64,000 bases of DNA from Bufo bufo (Eukaryota; Chordata; Amphibia; Anura; Bufonidae). This document shows, in pieces, positions 1 to 10,180 of this stretch (positions within the stretch are counted from its first letter, which is position 1; every line of letters begins with the position of its first letter). The notes beneath the pieces are model-generated. The model was not told the origin of the DNA, did not search any database, and saw only the letters and a list, made by a program, of their open reading frames with translations. Both the position numbers and the translations under genes were made by a program. The stretch covers positions 183,414,156 through 183,478,155 of the forward strand of contig NC_053395.1 of NCBI RefSeq assembly GCF_905171765.1. The letters are read 5' to 3'.

Positions 1-88
1 CCTTTGTATTAATTTGGGTACCCCCCAGAGCTCATTCCTCTTATCCTAAGCACAAGCCGAAGACTGCTTGATTCAAAGTAAGGGGGAA
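1..88 (+). mobile_element. 3' end of an LTR retrotransposon with polypurine tract
   Basis: This short stretch ends in a purine-rich tract (76-88, AAAGTAAGGGGGA then A) directly before a sequence starting TGTAAC, as at the junction of internal region and 3' LTR. No coding remnant can be identified in so short a piece. The rest of the element lies to the left of the window. Confidence 0.5.
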
Positions 89-289
89 TGTAACATCCCA
101 GAGTGGGGTTACTATACGCTTTCACCCCGCTACAATCTGCTAAGAGCATTTATATTGTCATCTGATGTGATTTCCTCATGTCATTCACTACTGTGCAGTT
201 GAAACCATTTTAAATGTTATATTTTCCTTTGTAATGTCTCAGGTCTACCAGCAGGTGGCAGCATCGTTGGTAGGCATAGTTTTAATGTT
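89..289 (+). mobile_element. LTR-0, left part (old LTR split by a PLE)
   Basis: The sequence starts TGTAAC after a polypurine tract. It is interrupted at 289 by a PLE insertion flanked by a 15-bp duplication CATAGTTTTAATGTT (275-289 and 14065-14079). The right part resumes at 14080 and ends GTTACA at 14888, giving matching TGTAAC/GTTACA termini and an LTR of about 1010 bp. The right part recurs in every unit of the downstream array, so the apparent host flank inside each unit is really a piece of this LTR. Confidence 0.55.
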
Positions 290-1978
290 GAAAAACACTA
301 GAGAAAGAAATACCATAATACAGCCGCACCTTCAAAAATAAAGCATAATTTTATTTAAACAGACAATTTACAAGTTAAAAACATGAATGGACAAGGCAAA
401 CCCCACACATGGGAGAAGAGTTAAAGTGCCACAGTGGATAAATAACCATGTCAGATAACAATAAAGTGTCTGAAAATCCTAGGAAAAATACTTATCATGA
501 AGCACAGTAGGAGCACATGGAATAACCCAACAGTGAGGGGAGCCAAGCAATCCTAACGCGTATCGCTAGTGCAAATACTAGCTTCCTCAGAGATCCATGT
601 TGATACAAGTAACTGTTAAAACCTTTATAGTTCACATAATTGTATAAACCTGTGGTAGGGACTAATCAAGTAGCGGTCATCTGCAGAGGGGGAGAAGAAA
701 GAGGCGGTGGCAAGGTATGTGAGTTACCTGGGTCCTCCCCAGTGCATGGTCGCGCGCAGCTCAGAATGCCAGAACAAGTCGGCGTGTTGGAAAAATCACT
801 GCGCATGCGCAAGATGGCGACCGAACCGGAAGTCAACGCCGTGATGCGTTCCAAAGACCGGAAGCGCAGCCCGGCATCAACGTCACGGCCGGCCACCAGT
901 CCGCGTCATAACAACCAAAGGATCGCAAATGAGCAGGGGGCGCAAACAAGCGCAATGGGGTGCGTGCGACGATCTGTCAGTCATCAATATGTACCTTGTA
1001 AAAACGGGCCAGTAAAATATTCACAAAATAAAGTATATAAAGGACAGACCGGTAAATTACTTACAAAGTGTAATTAAAAATTATTATATACAGTAGCATG
1101 ATTGTGCATCAGATATAACTATATTCCCCCCCAAAAAAATTTATAATGAATCAGTGATTACATAAAAATATAGTATATATGCAATATTACAAATTACAAA
1201 ATCACAACACAGTTATTTTAGCATGATATAAGCAAATCCCTCAAACCATGATTAATACCGCAAAAAAGACCCACGTTATTTAGTAATCAGTCACAAAACA
1301 TTTTATGTTGTAATACAATAAATACATAAAAAGAACAAGTTCATGGAACAAGGCCCCAAGTTCATGAGGGTATCCAACCTTAGAAGTAATATTCCTCATT
1401 GGCTCCAATAGTAAAGTTATGTTATACAAAGGACGTCACGCACCCTCAACCCCTGTCCCCCTAAATATGTATATACTATGCATATAGATTTAATACTCCA
1501 ATAAACAATCTCAATGCTATCAGGGTAAAGATGAAACCAGTGGTTGCAGACCATGCACCGGGGAGGATGGGGCCAGCTAAGCAAGCGCAAAGTTATATAG
1601 AGAGCATGCAAATTGCTGGATAAATAAAAGATGATGATAATAAAAATAAACATCTATATATACAGAATAATTAGTGGACAAAGAATATACATCATGTAGC
1701 AAAATTGTTGATAGTTCCAGGCCATATCAGGCAGTATACGAAGTACAGAGAAATAAGTGCATAAATATAAGTGCAAGCGGCGTCCAAGTGGGGCACACAA
1801 CAAACGAAGGCTTGTGTGTGTCCAACTGGACACCAATGAAAATGGGCTAAGTGCTTTATGGGTATGCCCCTGTGGGTGTCAGGAGCAAAGAGAGACAAGG
1901 GCCGTCCCCCACAACCTGACAACCACAGAGAAAGTCCACAAAAGGTGAAGAGAGACAGATGAACACAATCCATAGGTC
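290..1978 (-). mobile_element. PLE-1 3' region, minus-strand copy
   Basis: This is the reverse complement of the non-coding 3' region seen on the plus strand at about 12300-13975, 17150-18830, 21990-23670 and 27600-29100. It holds a GC-rich block around 700-950 with a TGCGCATGCGCA-type motif and AT-rich sequence at 1080-1340. Small open frames here recur in all copies only because the copies are duplicates; none resembles a protein family. Confidence 0.7.
547..596 (-). ncRNA. Degenerate hammerhead-ribozyme-like motif (inverted PLE-1 copy)
   Basis: On the minus strand the core CTGAGGA (590-584) is followed by a 6-bp stem GCTAGT/ACTAGC with a 6-nt loop, then GATAC in place of the canonical GAAAC. 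The stem survives but the second core box is mutated, so self-cleavage is unlikely. Equivalent motifs lie at 13673, 18534, 23371 and 28793. Confidence 0.45.
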
Positions 1979-2159
1979 CAGGGCCGCTGATAGAAATCAT
2001 GGGGCCCCGTACAGCATACATGACGGGGCCCCCTTCAGCTCCACCCCCTGATCCCTCCTTCAGCCACACCCCTGGCCCCGCCCTTGGCCCCTCCCCAGAC
2101 GCCGCCTTGAAACAACATGCAGATTTGTCTACAAGTGATATTTATGGCGCTGGGGGGTC

Positions 2160-2512
2160 GTCTGTGAATGGCGCTGTTATGGAGGGGATCTGTGAATGGC
2201 ACTGTTATGGAGGGGATCTGTGAATGGCACTTTTATGGAGGTGATCTGTGGATGGCACTGTTATGGAGGGGATCTGTGGATGGCACTGTTATGGAGGGGA
2301 TCTGTGGATGGCACTGTTATGGAGGGGATCTGTGGATGGCACTGTTATGGAGGGGATCTGTGGATGGCACTGTTATGGAGGGGATCTGTGGATGGCACTG
2401 TTATGGAGAGGATCTGTGGATGGCACTGTTATGGAGGGGATCTGTGGATGGCACTGTTATGGGGGGATCTGTGGATGGCACTGTTATAGAGGGGGATCTG
2501 TGGATGACACAT
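2160..2512 (+). repeat. 28-bp minisatellite, forward arm
   Basis: About twelve tandem copies of a 28-bp unit (ATGGAGGGGATCTGTGGATG then GCACTGTT) with few changes. Because 28 is not a multiple of 3, the array is open in all three frames and translates as a 28-residue repeat. That is a property of the repeat, not evidence of a gene. Confidence 0.85.
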
Positions 2513-2529
2513 ACCGTATATAGCATCTT

Positions 2530-2870
2530 ATGCTATGTGTCATCCACAGATACCCCTCCATAACAGTGCCATTCACAGATACCCTCCATAACAGTGCCAT
2601 CCACAGATCCCCCCCATAACAGTCATCCACAGATCCCCCCATAACAGTGTCATCCACAGATCCCCCCCATAACAGTGTCATCCACAGATCCCCCTCCATA
2701 ATGGTGCCATCCACAGAACCCCCCCATAAGTGTCATCCACAGACCCCCCGGCCCCCCCCATAAGTGTCATCCACATGACAGACCCCCCCCCCCATAACAG
2801 TGCCATCCACGGATCCCCCGCCCTCCCTATAACAGTGCCGTCATGACGTCATCCATATAGATCCCCCCCC
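2530..2870 (-). repeat. Inverted, diverged arm of the 28-bp minisatellite
   Basis: These are reverse-complement copies of the same unit (TCCACAGATCCCCCCATAAC type), more diverged and shortened than the forward arm. The two arms meet at a hairpin around 2503-2546 whose stem is GGATGACACATA/TATGTGTCATCC. Together they make a palindromic minisatellite of about 700 bp. Confidence 0.75.
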
Positions 2871-3019
2871 GCCACTCACAGTAGTATACATTAATAAATC
2901 GGTGCAGCCGTGCAGGCTGCAGACAGTAACTTTAATTTTAGCACAGGCACAGCGCTCATCTCTTTACTAAAATACTACCTTACATTCAGCTCCTGCCTCC
3001 TCCCTCCACCCTCCAGCCT

Positions 3020-3143
3020 CCAGTAACAAGTGCGGGCGGCAGCGCTCACTCACTGACGTCACGCGCCTGCGCCGCCTAGTGGGAGGAGCAGGCGTGTGAC
3101 GTCAGTGAGTGAGCGCCGCCCCCACACTGCCTGCTGTTACTGG
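3020..3143. repeat. GC-rich imperfect hairpin with TGACGTCA motifs
   Basis: A perfect 21-bp arm at 3042-3062 pairs with 3095-3115, and the pairing extends imperfectly to CCAGTAACA (3020) and TGTTACTGG (3135). Each arm contains TGACGTCA, the palindromic CRE-type site. The hairpin lies near the right end of the hAT-type element. A regulatory role is not supported beyond the motif. Confidence 0.6.
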
Positions 3144-3420
3144 AGCCAGCCCACTGACAGCAAAAAAATTAAAATGGCTCGGGAGTCGGCAGCCCGGGCC
3201 CCCCTGCCAGCCGGGCCCGGTACAACTGGGCCAGCTGTACTGGCCTATCAGCGGCCCTGCATAGGTCCTCTGTTCCCGTGCTTCAGTGTCGTCCAACCTC
3301 CTTAAACCTAAAAAAAGAGAAGGAGTAAAAATAAATGAATAAATAAATTGAACGTGATGCTAGACCAAATCAAGTGGACTAGCTGAGTGATACATAGATC
3401 TGTTCAAAATGGAACAGAAC

Positions 3421-3719
3421 TTATGTGTAATATCCAGTAAAAGTTAGCTCCTCATTTAGGCCACCTGGGGCCTGTGAGCCAAGGTTGAAAATCCACCTTG
3501 ATTCTGATCGGAGCAAACTCCTGGCTATATGTGTCCCCCTAATGTTACCTCGAATAATGTCCAACCCAACCACCCGTAAGTCGTCGTACCTGCCATTATG
3601 GTTGTCCAGGAAGTGGGTTGCCACTGATGTTAGGGGTTTTTCCCCCTTAGTTCGGTCCCGGTCTGCCAACCGAATATTTGAAGTATGTTGCTGTACTCTC
3701 TTCCTGAGCTCCTCCGGGT
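3421..3719 (-). pseudogene. GIY-YIG endonuclease fragment of PLE-1 (minus copy)
   Basis: The minus strand encodes the C-terminal two thirds of the PLE-1 endonuclease, from the ELRKRVQQHTSN segment through TSVATHFLDNHNGRYD to the terminal LNEELTFTGYYT. The GIY-YIG motif itself is missing. At the junction the sequence jumps from the palindrome centre (CCCGGAG) into GAGCTCAGGAAG, which fits a deletion between two GGAG repeats. The first residues of the open frame are therefore an accidental fusion. Confidence 0.7.
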
Positions 3720-4145
3720 AGAGGAGGCACAACCAAAGGTACATATCCTTGTGGAGACTGCAACATTTGCCAATTTATGCTGAACTCTGACAGCTTTATT
3801 TATGGAGAAAACAACAGGGTGAATCTTAAACATTATGTCAACTGTCGCTCCAAAAATGTAGTTTATGCCCTTCTCTGTCCTTGTAATAGGATATATGTGG
3901 GCCAGACCATGCAGGAGCTCAGGAAGAGAGTACAGCAACATACTTCAAATATTCGGTTGGCAGACCGGGACCGAACTAAGGGGGAAAAAACCCTAACATC
4001 AGTGGCAACCCACTTCCTGGACAACCATAATGGCAGGTACGACGACTTACGGGTGGTTGGGTTGGACATTATTCGAGGTAACATTAGGGGGACACATATA
4101 GCCAGGAGTTTGCTCCGATCAGAATCAAGGTGGATTTTCAACCTT
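3720..4145 (+). CDS. PLE-1 GIY-YIG endonuclease domain, unit 0 (split by PLE-2)
   Basis: This is the endonuclease end of a PLE polyprotein, which nicks the target for reverse transcription. Visible in order are a cysteine cluster (CGDCNICQF), the GIY-YIG core (VVYALLCPC then RIYVGQT), the conserved Arg/His helix (LRKRVQQHT) and the downstream TSVATHFLDNHNG segment. The frame breaks at 4145, where a minus-strand PLE inserted with a 14-bp duplication (GGATTTTCAACCTT, 4132-4145 and 12101-12114). The last 19 codons and stop lie at 12115-12173. No reverse transcriptase precedes it, so it is a fragment and not a working element. Confidence 0.75.
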
Positions 4146-4754
4146 GTAATTAAAGACAGATTCAATGCGTAGTGGGTAGTTGTACATGGAAGAGTATATC
4201 ACAGAAGCCAACTACCTAAAATATAGCTTTTAATATAGACGTTTTAAAAATTTACACAAAATCCCTCACGTGGGGACTAATAAACATACGACACTTACAA
4301 ACAGACACTGGAGGCCAGTTGAAAGTGACAGACAGGGTGGCTAATCGTGATGGTATACCCACAAGACAAACCATCCGGGTCACTAGTGTATCCCTATGGT
4401 GTCCCTGACCTTGACTCAGCCCAGAGATGCACCCTGATGGTGGGAACACTCCGTCCCCGTGCCTAGCCTGTCTGTCCTTAAAAGGCCCTTGTAGCAAAAA
4501 GACCCATATAGATGTCCGGGTCCTGCATCAACGATGATAGAAAAATACTAGCAGAAATAACGGTTATTCCACAGCAGTCAATAAAGATAGTAATCACAGC
4601 TGTGTAAATGTTAGAATGTGCTAGAAAAGCGGCAAAATGTATCAAGATAGATAGCACTCTACCAACAGCATGAAGTGTTATACTTTGTATGGGGTCTCTA
4701 CACACGAGCAGAGATTACCAACAATAAAAAGTATAACACTTAATTTGAAGTCTC

Positions 4755-4799
4755 AGTCTCAACGCGTTTCCCCTTCATTCCAAGGTTCATCAGGAGACT
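4755..4799 (-). ncRNA. Hammerhead ribozyme in the PLE-2 3' region
   Basis: On the minus strand the order is stem I 5' arm AGTCTC (4799-4794), core CTGATGA, a 4-bp stem II (CCTT/AAGG) closed by an A.G pair, core GAAA, a self-complementary stem III (ACGCGT), then a GTT cleavage triplet and stem I 3' arm GAGACT (4760-4755). Both core boxes are canonical and stem I is a perfect 6 bp. PLEs are known to carry type I hammerheads with very short stem III that may act as dimers. Predicted cleavage is between 4761 and 4760. Confidence 0.75.
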
Positions 4800-5375
4800 A
4801 TATCAATAAGTATAGAGAAAATAAGTTGCTGCTACAATGAAGCGGCTACATGGCACCTTTTCAAAAACAGGTAAAAGAAAGGAACCAAAATAGCTGGAGC
4901 ACCTCGAGGCGGTGTTCCACCAATATAGACCAATATGATAATGCAGGAGGGGACAGGGTGATAAGGATGAAAAGTCATATATCTATTGTACTTATCCGGT
5001 CCTAAGGTCTCTCCATATAGTGGTCTGCAGTCAGGGGTACTCCAGGGGGCTGAAAAATGATGCTCCAACGTGCAGATTCACACACTGCCTACTTATACCT
5101 GCCGGGTGGGGGCGGTCCCCCCATTCACCTCCACCAATCACCTCGTCCCCATGACCCCATGTGATCTAGGCATACATGTAGACTAAGTAGGATCAGGATA
5201 TCTTTTTAAATAAATCATAATGTATTCATAGAGACCCCAGAAAAATGAGTCTAAAATGATGCCGATATCAAACCGGGGCTATCCTACCTGCCATCCTGGT
5301 CACTGTATGTCTAAGATCATTGTTGGAACGCACGCCGAGATATCCAAGATGGCCGTGCGTTCCACAGCCGCTACC

Positions 5376-5936
5376 TGTCACGGATGGTGTACAGGAAACA
5401 AGATGATACAATACAAACAATGACTCACTGGATCCACAACTAAGGAACAAAAGGGAGACCCCTGCAATCGACCTGCCGCTCTCCCTTATTGCTCAGCCTA
5501 CGCGACCACCCCAAAGGTGGATGGGCGCATATCCACGTACCTCGGCTATCTTAGACCTGAAGGCCCTACAATAGTGAGGGGACACGACCACCGGCTCCCT
5601 ACACAGACACGGAGGGAGTCAGGGTCACCTGGATCCAGACAACAGAAAATCATAAATACATAAACAGAACTTATCTTGCAGACGACTGTGGACAGGGAAC
5701 TGGGAACTGGGAACTGGGAGCTGGGAACTGTGAACAGCATGCACACACACTCCAGGAAGTTGTATCAGCCGCACCCAACTGCCTTATGGGGAGGAATATA
5801 AAGGGAAGTGATCAGTCCGACTGCATGACAGCTGAGATAGACTAACGAGGTGAGGAACATAAATCAAAACAAAGAAACTCAAGGAGGAGGATCTGGACGG
5901 CTCCTGTCAGAGCTTCTCAGCTGTCTGGTTGGGACA
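5376..5936 (-). mobile_element. Gypsy-1 3' LTR
   Basis: This LTR is 561 bp. It differs from the 5' LTR mainly by five GGAACTG-like heptamers (5695-5729) where the other has three. The gag-pol stop codon lies about 58 nt inside it, so the end of the protein is encoded by LTR sequence. Confidence 0.9.
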
Positions 5937-8900
5937 GTACCCCTCCCTCTAGGAGTGGACTCCGGACACTCAGGGCCCACCTTCTCAGGATGGGACCTAT
6001 GGAAAGCCCTGATGAGACGAGAGGCCTTAATGTCCGTCACTGGGACCCACATCCTCTCCTCAGGACCATAACCCTCCCAATGAACGAGATACTGGAGGGA
6101 ACCGCGGACAAGACGAGAATCCACAATCCTAGAGACCTGAAATTCAAGATTTCCATCAACAATAATCGGAGGAGGAGGCAAAGGCGAGGGTACAATAGGT
6201 TGAACATAAGGTTTCAATAAGGACTTATGGAAAACATTATGGATCTTCCAAGTCTGAGGAAGATCAAGACGGTAGGCAACAGGATTGATGACAGACAGGA
6301 TCTTGTAAGGCCCAATAAACCTAGGACCCAACTTCCAGGAGGGAACCTTCAATTTGATATTCTTGGTAGACAGCCACACCAAATCATCAACATTCAGGTC
6401 CGGACCAGGCACACGTCTCTTATCCGCCACACGCTTATATCTCTCACTCATGTTCTTTAGATTATCCTGAATCTTTTGCCAAATAGATGACAAAGACGAG
6501 GAGAATCTGTCCTCATCAGGCAAACCAGAAGAGCCCTCTCCAGAGAAAGTCCCAAACTGCGGATGAAACCCATATGCACCAAAAAATGGTGACTTATCAG
6601 AGGACTCCTGACGACGGTTATTTAAAGCAAACTCAGCAAGGGACAAAAAAGAACACCAATCCTCCTGATTCTCCGCCACAAAACAGCGCAGATATGTCTC
6701 CAGATTCTGATTGACACGCTCTGTCTGGCCATTCGACTGCGGATGGAAAGCAGAAGAGAATGACAAGCGAACCCCCAAGCGAGAACAGAAAGCCTTCCAG
6801 AATCTGGAAACAAACTGCGTGCCCCTATCAGAGACTATGTCTGAAGGAATCCCATGCAATTTGACAATGTGGTCAACAAATGCCTGCGCCAGCGTCTTAG
6901 CATTGGGCAAACCAGGAAAAGGGATAAAATGCACCATTTTGCTAAAACGGTCCACCACCACCAGAATCACAGACTTCCCCGAGGAACGAGGCAAGTCCGT
7001 TATGAAGTCCATGGACAGATGTGTCCAAGCACGGGAAGGAATGGGCAAGGGAAGGAGAGGACCTGATGGCCGTGAATGAGGGACCTTGGCACGAGCGCAA
7101 GTCTCGCAAGCTGCCACAAAACCCTCAACCGACTTACGAAGCGCAGGCCACCAGAATCTCCGAGCAATGAGATCCAGTGTGGCTCTTGTCCCCGGGTGCC
7201 CAGCAAGGACCGTATCGTGGTGTTCTTTAAAAATCTTGTGTCTCAAAGCGAGAGGCACAAACAACCTCCCAGGAGGACAAAGATCAGGAGCTTCTGACTG
7301 GGCTGCCTGCACCTCTGCCTCCAATTCAGGAAAAAGAGCAGAGACCACCACACCTTCAGCCAAAATGGGACCCGGGTCTTCAAAATTCCCACCTCCCGGG
7401 AAACAACGTGATAGGGCATCTGCCTTCACATTCTTAACCCCAGGGCGGAACGTAACAACAAAATTAAACCTTGAAAAGAACAAAGACCATCTGGCCTGTC
7501 TCGGGTTCAGACGCTTGGCTGACTCCAAGTAGGCCAGATTTTTATGGTCAGTAAACACGGTAATAGGGTGTCTGGCTCCCTCTAGCCAATGGCGCCATTC
7601 CTCAAAAGCCAACTTGATGGCCAACAATTCCCTATCTCCCACATCATAATTTCTCTCTGCGGAGGAGAGCTTCTTTGAGAAAAAGGCACACGGTTGCCAT
7701 TTGGCAGGAGAAGAACCCTGAGACAAGACCGCACCCACCCCTACCTCAGAAGCATCAACCTCAACTATGAAGGGTAACGAAACATCAGGTTGTACTAGGA
7801 TGGGAGCGGAAGCAAAACTCTCCTTGATATTAGAAAAGGCCTTACGCGCCTCTACCGACCAGGAAGAAAAATCTACCCCCTTTCTGGTCATATCAGTGAG
7901 TGGTTTAACAACAGAGGAATAATTCAAAATAAATTTCCTGTAATAATTAGCAAAGCCCAAAAAACGCATCAGCGCCTTCTGATTCTCAGGAAGCTCCCAC
8001 TCAAGCACAGCGCGAACCTTCTCGGGGTCCATGCGAAAACCAGAAGCGGAGACAAGAAACCCCAGAAATTGGATCTCTGGAACCGCAAACACACATTTTT
8101 CCAGTTTCGCATATAATTTATTCTCCCGCAGGATGAGCAAGACCTGACGTAAGTGTTCCTTATGAGTCTTGAAATCAGGAGAAAAAATCAAAATGTCATC
8201 CAAATACACTAATACAAATTTTCCCATTAAATGATAAAAAATGCTGTTGATGAAATGCTGAAAAACGGCTGGGGCATTCATCAAACCAAAAGGCATAACT
8301 AAATTCTCAAAATGGCCCTCAGGGGTATCTAAAGCCGTCTTCCATTCGTCTCCTTCTCTGACCCTAACCAGGTTGTATGCCCCTCTTAGGTCTAATTTGG
8401 AAAAGACTTTCGCCCCAACAACCTGGTTAAACAAGTCCGGGATCAGAGGAAGCGGATAAGGATCACGAATAGTGATACTGTTCAGCTCCCTGAAATCCAG
8501 ACAAGGTCTTAAAGAACCATCTTTTTTCTTAACAAAGAAAAAACCAGCGGCAACAGGTGACTTCGAGGGTCGTATGTGTCCTTTTCTCAGACTCTCAGAG
8601 ATATAAGCACGCATAGCGACCCTCTCAGGTTGGGAAAGATTGTATAAACGAGATTTAGGCAGTTTGGCGCCTGGGATGAGATCAATAGGGCAATCATACT
8701 CCCTGTGCGGAGGTAAACCCTGAACTCCACTCTCAGAGAAGACATCCAAAAATTCAGAGAGGAAAGATGGTACAGTTTTAGTAGAAACCTCAGAAATAGA
8801 TGTTATGAGGCAATTCTCTCTGCAAAAGTTACTCCAACCATTTATTTGCCTCGCTTGCCAATCAATGGTGGGGTTATGTTTAGTGAGCCAGGGTAGCCCC

Positions 8901-10153
8901 AACACTAGAGGAGTAGGCAAACCGCTAAGGACGAAACATGACACATCCTCAACATGAGCATCATTCACAATTAAACGGATATTGTGAACTATGCCCTTTA
9001 ATGATTTCTGAGAGAGTGGAGCTGAATCAATAGCAAAAACAGGAATATCTTTTCCCAAAGTGCATACCTGGAAACCATGAGTTATTGCAAATTGATTATC
9101 AATGAGGTTGACAGCTGCTCCACTATCCACAAAAATCTCACAAAAAATGCTCTTGCTCTCTAGCGCCACCCTAGCAGGCAGGACAAAACGGGAACTACAA
9201 GCAAAAGGAAAACCTTCAATTTCCGCCTCAACCCTGCCAATAGTAACAGACGGAACATTCTTAAAAGATTTCTTCCTTTTTGTCTCTTTATTACTCCCAG
9301 AAAACTGCCTGAATCTCCTAGAGGGACAAACATTTGCCAGATGATTTATACCTCCACAACAAAAGCAAACCCTCCCCTGCGGGCTGAATCTTCTATTGTC
9401 AGAAGCAATCAACCCCAGCTGCATGGGCTCCTGCTCAGAAGGGGCTGACAGCGACTGGGACCCCTGTGCACAGAATGACACCGCTGCACTGTCCCGGGAC
9501 TGAGTATGACAGGAAGGAGAGATCTCTCCTCTCTCTCTAAGACGCCTGTCAATACGAACAGCCTGAGACATAGCAGAATTCAAGGAGGTAGGTCTTTCAT
9601 GAAAGGCAAATGCATCTCTCAATCCCTCTGAAAGACCATAGCAAAATTGACTTCGGAGTGCAGCATCATTCCAACCCGTATCTGCTGCCCATCTCCGAAA
9701 TTCTGAGCAGTATACCTCTGCGGATTGTTTACCCTGGCATAACAGACGTAGTCTAGACTCAGCCAGAGCAATACGATCCGGATCATCATATATCTGACCC
9801 AGGGCTAAAAAGAATTCATCCACTGAACGGAGGGGCCGTGCCCCCTCCGGCAGCGAAAAGGCCCAAGACTGAGCATTACCCCTGAGCAGCGATATAATGA
9901 TGCCCACCCTTCGTTCTTCATCACCAGAAGAATGGGGAAGAAGGCGAAAATGGAGTTTGCAAGCCTCTCTAAAACGTACAAAATTCTCACTACCCCCGGA
10001 AAACGTATCCGGGAGCGAAATCTTAGGCTCAGCACAAACTCCATGAACGCAAGCTGAACCGGTCACTTGAAACTGAGAAAAAGTCTTACGGAGATCAGCT
10101 ACCTCCAAAGCAAGACCCTGAAAGCGTTCAGCCAAAAGTGAAACCGGATCCAT
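5879..10153 (-). CDS. Gypsy-1 gag-pol polyprotein (1424 aa, chromodomain)
   Basis: One uninterrupted frame starts at an ATG 27 nt after the 5' LTR. Domains in order are gag with a CCHC zinc knuckle (C263, C266, H271, C276); protease DSG at 343-345; reverse transcriptase about 500-690 with YLDD at 650-653; RNase H about 790-915; integrase with an HHCC finger about 978-1020 and catalytic D1049, D1109, E1145 in D-D-35-E spacing; and a C-terminal chromodomain about 1337-1380. The protein copies and integrates the element, and chromodomains are thought to guide chromovirus integration to marked chromatin. No frameshift or stop is visible. This copy could still be mobile, but that is inferred from sequence only. 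Confidence 0.93.
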   Translation of the reverse strand: MDPVSLLAERFQGLALEVADLRKTFSQFQVTGSACVHGVCAEPKISLPDTFSGGSENFVRFREACKLHFRLLPHSSGDEERRVGIIISLLRGNAQSWAFSLPEGARPLRSVDEFFLALGQIYDDPDRIALAESRLRLLCQGKQSAEVYCSEFRRWAADTGWNDAALRSQFCYGLSEGLRDAFAFHERPTSLNSAMSQAVRIDRRLRERGEISPSCHTQSRDSAAVSFCAQGSQSLSAPSEQEPMQLGLIASDNRRFSPQGRVCFCCGGINHLANVCPSRRFRQFSGSNKETKRKKSFKNVPSVTIGRVEAEIEGFPFACSSRFVLPARVALESKSIFCEIFVDSGAAVNLIDNQFAITHGFQVCTLGKDIPVFAIDSAPLSQKSLKGIVHNIRLIVNDAHVEDVSCFVLSGLPTPLVLGLPWLTKHNPTIDWQARQINGWSNFCRENCLITSISEVSTKTVPSFLSEFLDVFSESGVQGLPPHREYDCPIDLIPGAKLPKSRLYNLSQPERVAMRAYISESLRKGHIRPSKSPVAAGFFFVKKKDGSLRPCLDFRELNSITIRDPYPLPLIPDLFNQVVGAKVFSKLDLRGAYNLVRVREGDEWKTALDTPEGHFENLVMPFGLMNAPAVFQHFINSIFYHLMGKFVLVYLDDILIFSPDFKTHKEHLRQVLLILRENKLYAKLEKCVFAVPEIQFLGFLVSASGFRMDPEKVRAVLEWELPENQKALMRFLGFANYYRKFILNYSSVVKPLTDMTRKGVDFSSWSVEARKAFSNIKESFASAPILVQPDVSLPFIVEVDASEVGVGAVLSQGSSPAKWQPCAFFSKKLSSAERNYDVGDRELLAIKLAFEEWRHWLEGARHPITVFTDHKNLAYLESAKRLNPRQARWSLFFSRFNFVVTFRPGVKNVKADALSRCFPGGGNFEDPGPILAEGVVVSALFPELEAEVQAAQSEAPDLCPPGRLFVPLALRHKIFKEHHDTVLAGHPGTRATLDLIARRFWWPALRKSVEGFVAACETCARAKVPHSRPSGPLLPLPIPSRAWTHLSMDFITDLPRSSGKSVILVVVDRFSKMVHFIPFPGLPNAKTLAQAFVDHIVKLHGIPSDIVSDRGTQFVSRFWKAFCSRLGVRLSFSSAFHPQSNGQTERVNQNLETYLRCFVAENQEDWCSFLSLAEFALNNRRQESSDKSPFFGAYGFHPQFGTFSGEGSSGLPDEDRFSSSLSSIWQKIQDNLKNMSERYKRVADKRRVPGPDLNVDDLVWLSTKNIKLKVPSWKLGPRFIGPYKILSVINPVAYRLDLPQTWKIHNVFHKSLLKPYVQPIVPSPLPPPPIIVDGNLEFQVSRIVDSRLVRGSLQYLVHWEGYGPEERMWVPVTDIKASRLIRAFHRSHPEKVGPECPESTPRGRGTVPTRQLRSSDRSRPDPPP

Positions 10154-10169
10154 GCTTGAGACGGTTTAG

Positions 10170-10179
10170 GCGGCTGATA
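10170..10179 (-). promoter_or_regulatory. Self-priming primer-binding site of Gypsy-1
   Basis: One nucleotide after the 5' LTR the element strand reads TATCAGCCGC, the exact complement of GCGGCTGATA in the LTR near the predicted RNA start. No tRNA-type primer site is seen, and only 27 nt separate LTR and gag ATG. Self-priming by the RNA 5' end is established for Tf1 and predicted for the vertebrate sushi-type relatives; assigning it here is inference. Confidence 0.6.
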
Positions 10180-10180
10180 A

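Larger units (their letters stand above)
1979..3259. mobile_element. Non-autonomous hAT-type transposon with internal minisatellites
   Basis: The element has perfect 15-bp terminal inverted repeats CAGGGCCGCTGATAG (1979-1993 and the complement at 3245-3259). It is flanked by an 8-bp duplication CATAGGTC (1971-1978 and 3260-3267), the size typical of hAT transposons. Removing the element and one duplication restores continuity with the other PLE-1 copies. No transposase is present. Inside are a 28-bp minisatellite and its inverted counterpart, and a GC-rich hairpin. Confidence 0.8.

Noticed and set aside
2168..2563. Overlapping open frames with a 28-residue repeat, looking like a repeat protein
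   Set aside because: They are the three frames of a 28-bp minisatellite inside a non-autonomous transposon; the unit length alone keeps all frames open.
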